Assembly: GCA_937927875.1 (NCBI GenBank) | Contig: CALEYV010000137.1 | Span: 1-22,555 of the forward strand | Length of the DNA stretch: 22,555 nucleotides | Source of the DNA: an uncultured Actinomycetes bacterium | GTDB lineage: Bacteria > Actinomycetota > Acidimicrobiia > IMCC26256 > PALSA-555 | Reading direction: 5' to 3' | Shown here: positions 9,039 through 16,478 of the stretch, in pieces | How the letters are laid out: every line of letters begins with the position of its first letter | Position numbering within the stretch: position 1 is the stretch's first letter | The notes under the pieces: generated by a model | What the model saw: the letters and a program-made list of their open reading frames with translations, nothing else | Databases searched by the model: none | What the model was told of the DNA's origin: nothing | Program-made: the position numbers and the translations under genes

Positions 9039-9761
9039 TCAGCCCGACCGCTCGTCGCCGAGGTAGCCGGCCACGAGCTCGGTGGCGGCCTCCTTCGCCG
9101 GGCCACCCCACACCCGCCGCCCGCGGCGGAGGATGATCGCCGTCTCCGCGAACGCGAGGGCCCGCTCGACGTACTGCTCGATGAGCAGCACGGCCACTCC
9201 CTCCCGACGGGCCCGGGCCAGGCCGTCGAAGACCAGCTCGACGACGATCGGCGCCAAGCCGAGCGACATCTCGTCGGCGATGAGCAGCCGGGGCGGTGCC
9301 GCCAGCACGCGGGCGAGGCTCAGCATCTGCTGCTCGCCCCCCGACAGCGTGCCCGCGGGCTGGGTCCGACGCTCGGCGAGGATCGGGAAGGCGTCGAAGG
9401 CGCGGTCGAGCGCGGCGGCGCGCTCGCGACGCGGCACCGGGTACCGGAGCCGCACCCGGAGGTTCTCGAGGACGCTCAGGTGGGGGAAGATCGCCCGGCC
9501 TTCGGGGACGTACGCGAGGCCGAGCCGGGTCAGCCGGTGCGCGGCCCAGCCGGTCACGTCCCGACCGTCGAAGCGGATGGTGCCGCCAGCCGGCCGCGCC
9601 CGCCCGCCGATGGCGGCCGCCAGCGAGCTCTTCCCGGCCCCGTTGGGGCCGAGGACCGCCACCGCGCCGCCGGGCGGCACCTCGACGCTGACGCCGAACA
9701 GCGCCTGCGCCTCGCCGTAGCGGACGTCGAGCCCGTCGACCGAGAGCAGCGGCTCCGTCAT
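9039..9761 (-). CDS. livF: branched-chain amino acid-type ABC transporter ATPase, LivF-like
   Basis: A 240-residue ABC ATPase, one of the two cytoplasmic motor subunits of a HAAT-family importer. Walker A GPNGAGKS is at residues 38-45, the Q-loop region reads YVPEGRAIFPHLSV, the signature LSGGEQQ is at 139-145 and Walker B LLIADE at 159-164. EQY at 195-197 takes the place of the H-loop, as is usual in LivF. The ATG at 9761 overlaps the LivG stop as ATGA. It is the last gene of the transporter operon; its stop is one base from the stop of the convergent ligase. Confidence 0.95.
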   Translation of the reverse strand: MTEPLLSVDGLDVRYGEAQALFGVSVEVPPGGAVAVLGPNGAGKSSLAAAIGGRARPAGGTIRFDGRDVTGWAAHRLTRLGLAYVPEGRAIFPHLSVLENLRVRLRYPVPRRERAAALDRAFDAFPILAERRTQPAGTLSGGEQQMLSLARVLAAPPRLLIADEMSLGLAPIVVELVFDGLARARREGVAVLLIEQYVERALAFAETAIILRRGRRVWGGPAKEAATELVAGYLGDERSG

Positions 9762-10546
9762 CGGGTCACCGCGCCGTCCGTCGGGGTGCCGAGGTAGGCG
9801 GCCTGCACGGCCGCGTCGGCCCGGATCGACGCCGGCGGGCCGTGGGCGATGACCCGGCCGAAGTCGAGGACGGTGACGTCGTCGCAGAGCTCGAGCACCA
9901 GCTCAACGTCGTGCTCGACGAGCACGAACGCGACGCCCCGCTCGGACCGCGCGGTGCGCAGCGCCGCGCCGACCTGCCGAGTCTCGTGGACGTCGAGTCC
10001 CGACGTGGGCTCGTCGAGCAGCACCACCCGGGGCTCGGTGGCGAGCGCCCGGGCCAGCTCGACGATCCGGCCCGTTCCGAGCGGGATCATCGAGACCGGC
10101 AGGGACGCCACGTCGCGCAGCTCGAGCAGCTCCAGGAGGCCGTCGACTGCGGCGTCCTCCCCCGGCGACGGGCGTCGACCGAGCCCGGCCGCGTCGCGGA
10201 GCAGGCTGCGGTCCCGGCCCTCCCGCACCCGTCGCGCCACCACGAGGTGCTGGCGCACGGTCAGCTCGGTGAACAGCTCGAGACGCTGGAACGTGCGCGC
10301 CAGCCCGAGGCGGGCCCGGCGTTGCGGGGTGGCGCGCGTGACGTCGATCCCGGCCAGCCGGACCCGGCCCCGACCCGGGTGCTGGAGCCCGGACAGGACC
10401 CCGAACAGGGTCGTCTTCCCGGCCCCGTTCGGACCGACGAGCCCGACGATCGACCGCTCGGGAACCGCCAGGTCGACCGCGTCGAGGGCGACGATGCCGC
10501 CGAAGCGGACCGAGACGTCGTCGGCGGCGAGCAGCGGGTCCGTCAT
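9758..10546 (-). CDS. livG: branched-chain amino acid-type ABC transporter ATPase, LivG-like
   Basis: A 262-residue ABC ATPase, partner of LivF. Walker A GPNGAGKT is at residues 38-45, ARTFQRLELF (83-92) carries the LivG-typical Q-loop, Walker B VVLLDEP is at 174-180 and the switch histidine is His212 in VEHD. The signature is degenerate: PLGTGR (155-160) replaces LSGGQ, a variant I recall from other actinobacterial LivG proteins, so ATP hydrolysis may rest on one canonical site. The start ATG at 10546 overlaps the permease stop as ATGA. The frame stays open far upstream only as a shadow of the permease gene. Confidence 0.95.
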   Translation of the reverse strand: MTDPLLAADDVSVRFGGIVALDAVDLAVPERSIVGLVGPNGAGKTTLFGVLSGLQHPGRGRVRLAGIDVTRATPQRRARLGLARTFQRLELFTELTVRQHLVVARRVREGRDRSLLRDAAGLGRRPSPGEDAAVDGLLELLELRDVASLPVSMIPLGTGRIVELARALATEPRVVLLDEPTSGLDVHETRQVGAALRTARSERGVAFVLVEHDVELVLELCDDVTVLDFGRVIAHGPPASIRADAAVQAAYLGTPTDGAVTR

Positions 10547-12519
10547 CGGACGGGCGGCTGGGTGAGCGCCAGCGTGCCGCGGCCGCCGCGTGCTCGCCGG
10601 GTCGCGTTCACGACCGTGAAGATGATCCCGCGCGGCTCGCGGGCCAGCCCGATCGCGCCGAGCCCGAACAGCAGGGTCGGCACGTCGGCCCAGCTGGCGG
10701 GGAGGTGCTCGGCGACGAGCTGCGGCACGACCGCGAAGAGCAGGCCCGCGACGAGCGCCCCGACCACCGAGCGGACGCCCCAGGTGGCGACGATGGCGAG
10801 CCACACGATGCCGATCAGGACGTTGAAGCTGTTCGGCGACGCCCGCCCGATGGTGATGGCGAAGAGCGCGCCCCCGAGCCCGGCGACGAACGAGCTCGCG
10901 GCGAAGGCGAGGAGCTTGGCCCGCACGACGCTGACGCCGGTGGTCGCCGCGGCCTGCTCGCTGGAGCGCATCGCGGCGAGCACGAGCCCGGTCGTCGCCC
11001 GCCGCAGGTTGACGGCCACGAGCGCGACGACGCAGAACACGGCCGCCAGCAGCAGGAAGAAGCTGGTGCGGTCGTTGAAGTCGATGCCGAGCAGCATCGG
11101 CCGGCCGAGCTGGATCCCGGCGCCGAACTGGTCGAACTCGTGGCGGGCGAAGACGAGCTGCTCGACGAGGAGCGCGAAGGCCAGCGTCGCGAGCGCCAGG
11201 TAGACGTCCCCGAGCCGCAGGCTGAGCGAGGCGACGAGCAGCCCGACCGGGACCGCGACGAGCGCGCCGGCGAGGATCGCCGGGCCGAGCGGCCAGCCGA
11301 CGCTCGACGAGAACGGGTTCGGGACCTGCCACCCGAAGATGCTCGAGTGCGTCGCGAGCGCGGCGGTGATGAGACCGCCGATGCCGGCCAGCGTGGCCTG
11401 GACGAGGGAGAGCATCCCGCCCTCGCCGGTGACGATCGTGAAGGTCAGGAAGAGGACGGCCAGCGCCACGCCCTGGCTCACCACCCCGATCCAGAAGCCG
11501 TTGAGCCAGAGCGGCACCGAGAACAGGGCGACCGCGACGATCCCCGGGCCGACCGCGGCCCGCCAGCCGCGGGGTGGTGGCGGCGCCGGTACCTCGCGCT
11601 CGACCGGGCCGGCCCGCAGGTCGACCTCGAAGCGCTCGCGTCCGAGCCCTTGATAGAGGAGGAGGCACAACAGCATCACGACGAACGGCACGCTGGGCCG
11701 GAACCCGGTGGTCAGCACCCCGTGCGCGGGCAGGAAGTCCACCGAGATGCCCAGGATCAGGCCGATCACCAGGGCGCCGGCGAACGTGAGCGGCAGGCTC
11801 GTGAGGCGCCCGACCACCGCCGCCGCCAGCGACACCACGAGCAGGAGCGTGAACTCGAGGTCGGCGAGCCCGAGGATCGGGGTGAGGAGGATCCCGGCCA
11901 GGCCGGCGAGCGCGGTGCCCACCATCCACGAACCCGCGGTGACGAGCGTCGTGTTGATCCCGGACACCTCGGCCGACCGGGGCGAGTCGACGCTGGCCCG
12001 GGTCGCCAGCCCGATCGGCGTCGCCCGCAGCAGCGCGGTCATGCCGACCACGACGACGACCGCGCCGGCGAGCACCGCGATCTGGTTGGCGTTGATCGAG
12101 ACGTCGAGCGCGCTGAGGTGGAAGACCGAGGCCGGCAGCTTGGCGAGCCCCTGGGGCGCGTTGATCTCACCCTGGCTGAACGGGAACACCAGGCGCACCG
12201 CGGCCGGCAGTGCGACCCAGAGACCGACGGTGGCAAGGAAGCGGGTCGTCGGCGGCGCGTGCGTCAGGCGGCGGAACAGGACCGCCCAGAGGAACAGCCC
12301 CAGCGCGGGCGCGAACACGAGCAGGCTCACCGCGGCCGAGGGCAGGATCGACCAGCCCTGCTCGTGGTTCAGCCAGTGGTAGAAGACGGCCACCGCGTAC
12401 GCGGTGACGCCGTGGGCGAAGTTGACGACCCGCGACGACGAGTAGGTGAGCACGAGGCCGAGCGCCGAGACGGCGTAGATGCTCCCGAGCACCAGGCCCG
12501 CCAGGACGTACCCGGGCAA
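10543..12519 (-). CDS. fused LivH-LivM ABC transporter permease
   Basis: A 658-residue membrane protein that joins the two usually separate HAAT permeases. Residues 1-290 are LivH-like: VVNFAHGVT near residue 31 and the EAA-type coupling loop LRATPIGLATRASVDSPRSA at 164-183. Residues 295-320 form a charged, proline-rich cytoplasmic linker (APPPP). Residues 321-640 are LivM-like: GEGGMLSLVQATLAGIGG near 365-382, GDVYLALATLAFALL at 437-451, and a second EAA loop around 507-530. Many hydrophobic segments are visible in both halves. The start is TTG at 12519 with GGAGG five bases upstream. The fusion fixes a 1:1 stoichiometry of the two halves. The substrate class (branched-chain amino acids, amides, short carboxylates) is not settled by sequence. 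Confidence 0.93.
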   Translation of the reverse strand: MPGYVLAGLVLGSIYAVSALGLVLTYSSSRVVNFAHGVTAYAVAVFYHWLNHEQGWSILPSAAVSLLVFAPALGLFLWAVLFRRLTHAPPTTRFLATVGLWVALPAAVRLVFPFSQGEINAPQGLAKLPASVFHLSALDVSINANQIAVLAGAVVVVVGMTALLRATPIGLATRASVDSPRSAEVSGINTTLVTAGSWMVGTALAGLAGILLTPILGLADLEFTLLLVVSLAAAVVGRLTSLPLTFAGALVIGLILGISVDFLPAHGVLTTGFRPSVPFVVMLLCLLLYQGLGRERFEVDLRAGPVEREVPAPPPPRGWRAAVGPGIVAVALFSVPLWLNGFWIGVVSQGVALAVLFLTFTIVTGEGGMLSLVQATLAGIGGLITAALATHSSIFGWQVPNPFSSSVGWPLGPAILAGALVAVPVGLLVASLSLRLGDVYLALATLAFALLVEQLVFARHEFDQFGAGIQLGRPMLLGIDFNDRTSFFLLLAAVFCVVALVAVNLRRATTGLVLAAMRSSEQAAATTGVSVVRAKLLAFAASSFVAGLGGALFAITIGRASPNSFNVLIGIVWLAIVATWGVRSVVGALVAGLLFAVVPQLVAEHLPASWADVPTLLFGLGAIGLAREPRGIIFTVVNATRRARGGRGTLALTQPPVR

Positions 12520-12538
12520 AGGTCCTCCGCGGTCACGA

Positions 12539-12565
12539 CCGGGCCGGCTCCCCGAGCCGGCCCGG
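12539..12565. terminator. GC-rich stem-loop between binding protein and permease genes
   Basis: A perfect 11-bp inverted repeat (12539-12549 with 12555-12565) with a 5-base loop fills the short gap between the binding-protein stop and the permease start. There is no T tract. In ABC operons such hairpins often partly stop transcription or protect the upstream mRNA, giving more binding protein than permease; that role is inferred here. Confidence 0.6.
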
Positions 12566-12582
12566 CACCGGACGGTTGGCTG

Positions 12583-13923
12583 CTACCCCTTCGCTTGCTC
12601 CGCGGGCGTGAACTTCGTGACCTTCTTCCCGTGGATCTCGGCGGTGGCACAGAACGGCTTGCCGTCGAACTGCGGCACGAAGGTCGCGTTCATGACCTGC
12701 ATGAAGTAGACGCACCGGAACGGACGCCCGAAGATGTCACTGAAGTCGACCGGCGGGTTGAAAGCCCCGTGTGCGGTCCAGCCCTTCTCGAGGCGCAGGT
12801 TCGTGATGAAGCCCTTGCGGGTCGGGCAGCTGACGCCGGCCGCCTTGATCCCCTCGAGGAAGGTGTCGGCCGAGAGCCACCCGATGTAGGAGACCTCGCT
12901 CTCGGCGAACTTCCCGGCCTTGTCCATCTGGGCCTTGTAGGTGACGAACGCGGGCGGGTTCTGCTCGAACGGGGCCGCCTCGATGCCGAAGTACGCGCCC
13001 TCGATACCAGGTAGGTGCAGGATCCGCGTGTCCTCGGCGGCCGGGAACAGCAGCACCTTCACCTTGTAGTTGTCCTGGTCGAGCGCCGAGGCCAGCGCGG
13101 TGTCCTGCAGGAAGTCCATCCCGGTCGCGACCGCGTCGGCGCCCGAGTCCTTGATCTTCTGCGCCTCGGCGGTGAAGTCACGCTGATCGAGCGTCACCGA
13201 GTCGGTGTGGTACACGACCTTCATCGTCTTTCCGCCCAGCAGCTGGATCTGCTTGGCGATCTGGTCGACGAAGATCGAGCTGTTGCCCGAGTTGGCGCCG
13301 ACCAGCGCCACCTTCGTGACGCCCTTGGTCTTCAGGAAGTCGAGGTTGAGGGTCGTGAAGGTGTTCACCCCGGCGTCGGGCGGGAAGCTGTTCTTCCAGC
13401 CGAACATGTTCGGGTAGGTCCCGAACGACGCCAGCCCGAGGTGCCAGCCGGTGACCGGGACCCCCTGCTGGTGCAGGTACTTGGCGCTCGCGTCGGCGGA
13501 CAGGCTGTTCTCGACGATGCCGAACACGCCGTTCTGCTCGTTGAGCTGCTGGGCGGCGGTCACGTTGCGGGCCGGGTCGCCGACGTCGTCGACCGACGTG
13601 AACGTGATCTTGCGGGGGCCGAGCTCGTTGGTCGAGTTGGCGAGGTCGAAGCGGGCGCGCATGCCGTCCTCGGAGCTCGCGAACGACGGTGCGCTGGGGC
13701 CGGTCTTGGGGAGGATGGCGCCGACCTTGATCTCGGTGGCGCTCACGCCCGGATCGTTCGTGCACGGGCTCGGTGGCTTGACCGGCTTCAGGTTCTTGAA
13801 CTGCCCCGAGCCGCCGGACCCGCTGCTCCCGCCGGAGCCGGCCGCGGCGGCCGTCCCGACCAGGCCTGTCGCGCCCAGCGCGACCACGAGCGTGACGGCG
13901 AGCGCGACCCGTCGAACCAGCAT
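12583..13923 (-). CDS. ABC transporter substrate-binding protein, LivK-like (Peripla_BP_6 type)
   Basis: A 446-residue secreted binding protein of the type I periplasmic-binding fold. Residues 1-28 form a signal peptide (RR, hydrophobic core, AAAA cleavage region), with no lipobox cysteine, followed by a Gly/Ser-rich linker to about residue 40. The mature domain starts EIKVGAILPKTG (about residues 64-75), the usual first strand of LivK-like proteins, and has NEQNGVFGIV and later KVALVGANSGN strands. Four or more cysteines in the mature part (for example near residue 54 and in the C-terminal 80 residues) could form disulfides. ATG at 13923 has a GGAGGGGGG Shine-Dalgarno. It is the first gene of the transporter operon. 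With no lipid anchor visible, retention at the cell surface is unexplained. Confidence 0.92.
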   Translation of the reverse strand: MLVRRVALAVTLVVALGATGLVGTAAAAGSGGSSGSGGSGQFKNLKPVKPPSPCTNDPGVSATEIKVGAILPKTGPSAPSFASSEDGMRARFDLANSTNELGPRKITFTSVDDVGDPARNVTAAQQLNEQNGVFGIVENSLSADASAKYLHQQGVPVTGWHLGLASFGTYPNMFGWKNSFPPDAGVNTFTTLNLDFLKTKGVTKVALVGANSGNSSIFVDQIAKQIQLLGGKTMKVVYHTDSVTLDQRDFTAEAQKIKDSGADAVATGMDFLQDTALASALDQDNYKVKVLLFPAAEDTRILHLPGIEGAYFGIEAAPFEQNPPAFVTYKAQMDKAGKFAESEVSYIGWLSADTFLEGIKAAGVSCPTRKGFITNLRLEKGWTAHGAFNPPVDFSDIFGRPFRCVYFMQVMNATFVPQFDGKPFCATAEIHGKKVTKFTPAEQAKG

Positions 13924-13974
13924 CCGTTCCCCCCTCCGCCAGGCCGGCCTGACACCGGCGTCAGCGATGGGCGC

Positions 13975-13980
13975 AGTATC
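13975..13980 (-). promoter_or_regulatory. possible -10 box for the transporter operon
   Basis: GATACT on the minus strand, about 51 bases before the binding-protein start, is the best -10-like hexamer in the 79-bp gap. The leader would contain a perfect 10-bp palindrome (13941-13950) and an imperfect one (13951-13962), possible operator sites. No clear -35 was found. Confidence 0.25.
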
Positions 13981-14002
13981 GCACCGGCGACCGAGCCTGC
14001 GC

Positions 14003-15442
14003 TCAGGGCCGCGCCGCGGCGAGGCGCTCGACGATGAGCCCGCGCTGGATCTGGCCCGTCGCCGGCGTGCGCGGCAGCTCCTCGACGAGCTCGAGCCGGC
14101 GCGGGTGCTTGAACGCGGCCAGTCGCCCCTCGCAGTGGCTGCGGAGCCGCTCGACGCTCAGTTCGTCCCGGCGTCCGGCGGCCGGGACCACGACCGCGCA
14201 GATGACCTCGCCCCAGCGGACGTCGGGGACGCCCACCACCGCCACCTCGGCGACCGCGGGGTGGGCCGCGAGCACCGTCTCCACCTCGCCGGGCGCCACC
14301 GTCTCGCCCCCGGTGCGGAGGACGTCGCGGGCGCGGCCGACGATGGACAGGTAGCCCTCGTCGTCGAGCGCGCCGAGGTCACCCGTGTGGTACCAGCCGT
14401 CGCGGAGCGCAGCCGCGGTCGCGTCCGACTGCTCGAAGTAGCCGTCCATCAGCAGCTCGCTGCGGACGCACACCTCGCCGTCGTCGGCCAGCCGGACGTC
14501 GACGCCCGCGACGGGCAGCCCCACCGAGCCCGGCTTGCGCGCCAGGTCGGCATCGGCGAGCAGCGTCGCGGGGCCGGCCTCGGTCGAGCCGTAGTAGACG
14601 CGGGTGACCGTGCCCGGGAACGCATCCTTGATCGCGGCGAGCAGCTCGGGCGGCGTCGCGGACGTGCCGGTGTCGCACTCGCGCACGCTGCCGAGGTCGT
14701 AGCCGCGCCGGTCGTGGTCGAGCACCCGGCTCCACACCGCGGGGAGGCAGTAGAGGCGGCTGGCGGCGCGGCGCTGTGCGGTCTCGAGGAGCGCGGCGGC
14801 GTCGGGCGGGGCGAAATGAACGGGGAGGCGCATCTGCCACGCGTTCAGCGTCATCGACCAGCCCGACATGTGGAAGAGGGGGAACATGCAGACGGTGCCG
14901 CCGCCCCAGTCGGTGAGGAGGTTCGGGAAGCTGCGCAGGTAGCTCACCCGGTGCGAGAGGACCACGCCCTTCGAGCGGCCGGTGCTGCCGCTCGTGAAGA
15001 AGATGACGTGCGGCTGTCGCTCGTCGAGGTCCTCGGCGACGTCCGACCCGTCGTGGGCCGACGCCTCCGCGAACAGCTCGTCCTGGCCGAGGGCCTCGAA
15101 CGGCGGGTCGGCGTGCGCCTCGTCGACGATGGTCAGGGCCGGCCGCGCGTAGCCGATGACCTCACTCGCCTCGTCCGGGCTGAGGCGGGCGTTCACCGGC
15201 ATGAACGGGGCACCGAGCTTGGCCAGGGCGCCGAAGATCGGCATCGCGGCGAGGCTCGTCTCGCCCCACCACGCCACCCGGGCGCCCGGCTTCACGCCGC
15301 GGGCGGCCAGGGCCTGCGCCACCCGGTTCGAGCTCACCTCGAGCTCGCCGAAGGTCAGCTCGTCGGCGCCGAGCGTGGCGGCGAGGCGGCGAGGAACGAC
15401 TCGTGCCGCGTGCCGGATGACGTCGCCGACCAGCAGCCCCAT
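14003..15442 (-). CDS. acyl-AMP ligase/acyl-CoA synthetase-like protein with altered A10 motif
   Basis: A 479-residue ANL-superfamily protein. A3 FTSGSTGRSKG is at residues 149-159, A5 YYGSTEAG at 283-290, A7 YHTGDLG at 351-357, and A8 reads GRARDVLRTGGE at 369-380. The A10 motif is odd: PRTPATGQIQR at 457-467 has glutamine 464 where the catalytic lysine normally sits, and one residue more than the usual PRTxTGK spacing. The first half-reaction (adenylation) should therefore be weakened unless another residue substitutes. ATG at 15442 was chosen because the family sequence begins there (GLLVGDVIRHAARVVP) and a TACGCT -10-like box (15452-15457) lies nine bases upstream; the frame is open to 15496. 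It is transcribed divergently from the Fur-family gene. Confidence 0.92.
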   Translation of the reverse strand: MGLLVGDVIRHAARVVPRRLAATLGADELTFGELEVSSNRVAQALAARGVKPGARVAWWGETSLAAMPIFGALAKLGAPFMPVNARLSPDEASEVIGYARPALTIVDEAHADPPFEALGQDELFAEASAHDGSDVAEDLDERQPHVIFFTSGSTGRSKGVVLSHRVSYLRSFPNLLTDWGGGTVCMFPLFHMSGWSMTLNAWQMRLPVHFAPPDAAALLETAQRRAASRLYCLPAVWSRVLDHDRRGYDLGSVRECDTGTSATPPELLAAIKDAFPGTVTRVYYGSTEAGPATLLADADLARKPGSVGLPVAGVDVRLADDGEVCVRSELLMDGYFEQSDATAAALRDGWYHTGDLGALDDEGYLSIVGRARDVLRTGGETVAPGEVETVLAAHPAVAEVAVVGVPDVRWGEVICAVVVPAAGRRDELSVERLRSHCEGRLAAFKHPRRLELVEELPRTPATGQIQRGLIVERLAAARP

Positions 15443-15451
15443 CGAGCCCGG

Positions 15452-15457
15452 AGCGTA
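15452..15457 (-). promoter_or_regulatory. candidate -10 box of the divergent ligase gene
   Basis: TACGCT (TANNNT) on the minus strand ends nine bases before the ATG at 15442, predicting a near-leaderless message. It lies about 40 bp from the Fur-type palindrome, outside it, so shared control is not obvious. Confidence 0.35.
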
Positions 15458-15495
15458 GGGGCCCGGGGCCGGGCCGCCTCCGGCCCGAGCTGGCA

Positions 15496-15514
15496 ATCGA
15501 CAACGATTGTCGAT
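15496..15514. promoter_or_regulatory. Fur/PerR-type operator in the regulator's own promoter
   Basis: A perfect 8+3+8 palindrome (ATCGACAA, CGA, TTGTCGAT). The TANNNT -10 box TAAACT (15514-15519) begins on its last base and ends nine bases before the ATG at 15529, so a bound repressor would cover the core promoter and give autoregulation. Size and AT-biased symmetry fit Fur-family boxes; it is among the few AT-rich spots in the region. Confidence 0.72.
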
Positions 15515-15519
15515 AAACT
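15514..15519 (+). promoter_or_regulatory. -10 box of the PerR-like/rubrerythrin transcription unit
   Basis: TAAACT matches the TANNNT actinobacterial -10. The predicted start is two to three bases before the ATG at 15529, so the message is essentially leaderless. The -35 candidate TGGCAA (15491-15496, spacing 17) is weak. Confidence 0.5.
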
Positions 15520-15528
15520 CGCCTTGTC

Positions 15529-15960
15529 ATGAGGACGGTGGACGACCTCACCGAGGGGTTCCGAGCGAGGGGGCTGCGCGTCACGCCCCAGCGGCAGGCG
15601 ATCTTCCGGCTGCTGCAGGGCGACGTCACCCACCCGACGGTGGAGACCCTCTACGAGCGAGCCCGCACCGACATGCCCACCATCTCGCTGAAGACCGTGT
15701 ACCAGACCGTGCACGATCTCGAGTCGATGGGCGAGGTCGAGCTCATCCACCTCGGCACCGGCAGCGTCCGCGTGGATCCGAACGTGGAGTCCGCCCACCA
15801 CCACCTCATCTGCACCGTGTGTGGCAGGGTTCGCGACGTCCTGGTCGACGTGCGCGACCTCCGCCTGCCGGCGCGCGACCGGCGCGGCTTCACCGTGTCC
15901 GACGTGGAGGTCCACTTCCGCGGCGTGTGCGAGGAGTGCGCCCCGAGCACCGTGTCCTGA
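15529..15960 (+). CDS. Fur-family transcriptional regulator, PerR-like
   Basis: A 143-residue metalloregulator. The winged helix recognition segment TISLKTVYQTVHDLESMG is at residues 51-68. A structural zinc site is intact: C95, C98 and C134, C137. The regulatory metal ligands match PerR by spacing from these cysteines: H35, D83, H90, H92 and D103. D103 is notable because PerR has Asp there and Fur usually Glu, and in B. subtilis PerR this Asp is needed for peroxide sensing (established knowledge). The ATG follows a -10 box by nine bases and the promoter carries a Fur-type palindrome. Rubrerythrin follows 28 bp downstream. A peroxide-responsive repressor is therefore favoured over an iron or zinc sensor; the alignment was done by eye with a one-residue shift between D83 and H90. 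Confidence 0.93.
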   Translation: MRTVDDLTEGFRARGLRVTPQRQAIFRLLQGDVTHPTVETLYERARTDMPTISLKTVYQTVHDLESMGEVELIHLGTGSVRVDPNVESAHHHLICTVCGRVRDVLVDVRDLRLPARDRRGFTVSDVEVHFRGVCEECAPSTVS

Positions 15961-15988
15961 AATCGATAAGAGGCAAAGGAGCCCCACC

Positions 15989-16408
<420 letters not shown>

Positions 16409-16433
16409 CACGCGGCAACCCCCTTCCGCGTGG

Positions 16434-16461
16434 ACGGCCCCGGGGCGTGCCCCGGGGCCGT
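16434..16461. terminator. very strong GC hairpin after rubrerythrin
   Basis: A perfect 13-base inverted repeat (16434-16446 with 16449-16461), effectively a 12-bp stem with a CGTG loop. No T tract follows. It ends 17 bases before the next start codon, so it may be a terminator, a partial attenuator, or a 3' stabiliser that raises rubrerythrin mRNA over the downstream genes. Confidence 0.65.
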
Positions 16462-16478
16462 CGCCCGAAAGGTGCCCA

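Noticed and set aside
10705..13014. Long plus-strand open frame opposite the permease and binding-protein genes
   Set aside because: Charged low-complexity product without recognisable motifs; the minus-strand genes have clear families, start sites and overlaps.
13451..15532. Long plus-strand open frame opposite the second ligase
   Set aside because: Product is biased sequence with no domain; it runs through the divergent promoter region.
15961..15970. Second Fur-type half-site (AATCGATAAG) before rubrerythrin
   Set aside because: Only seven bases are shared with one arm of the palindrome and the other arm is missing; could be chance.
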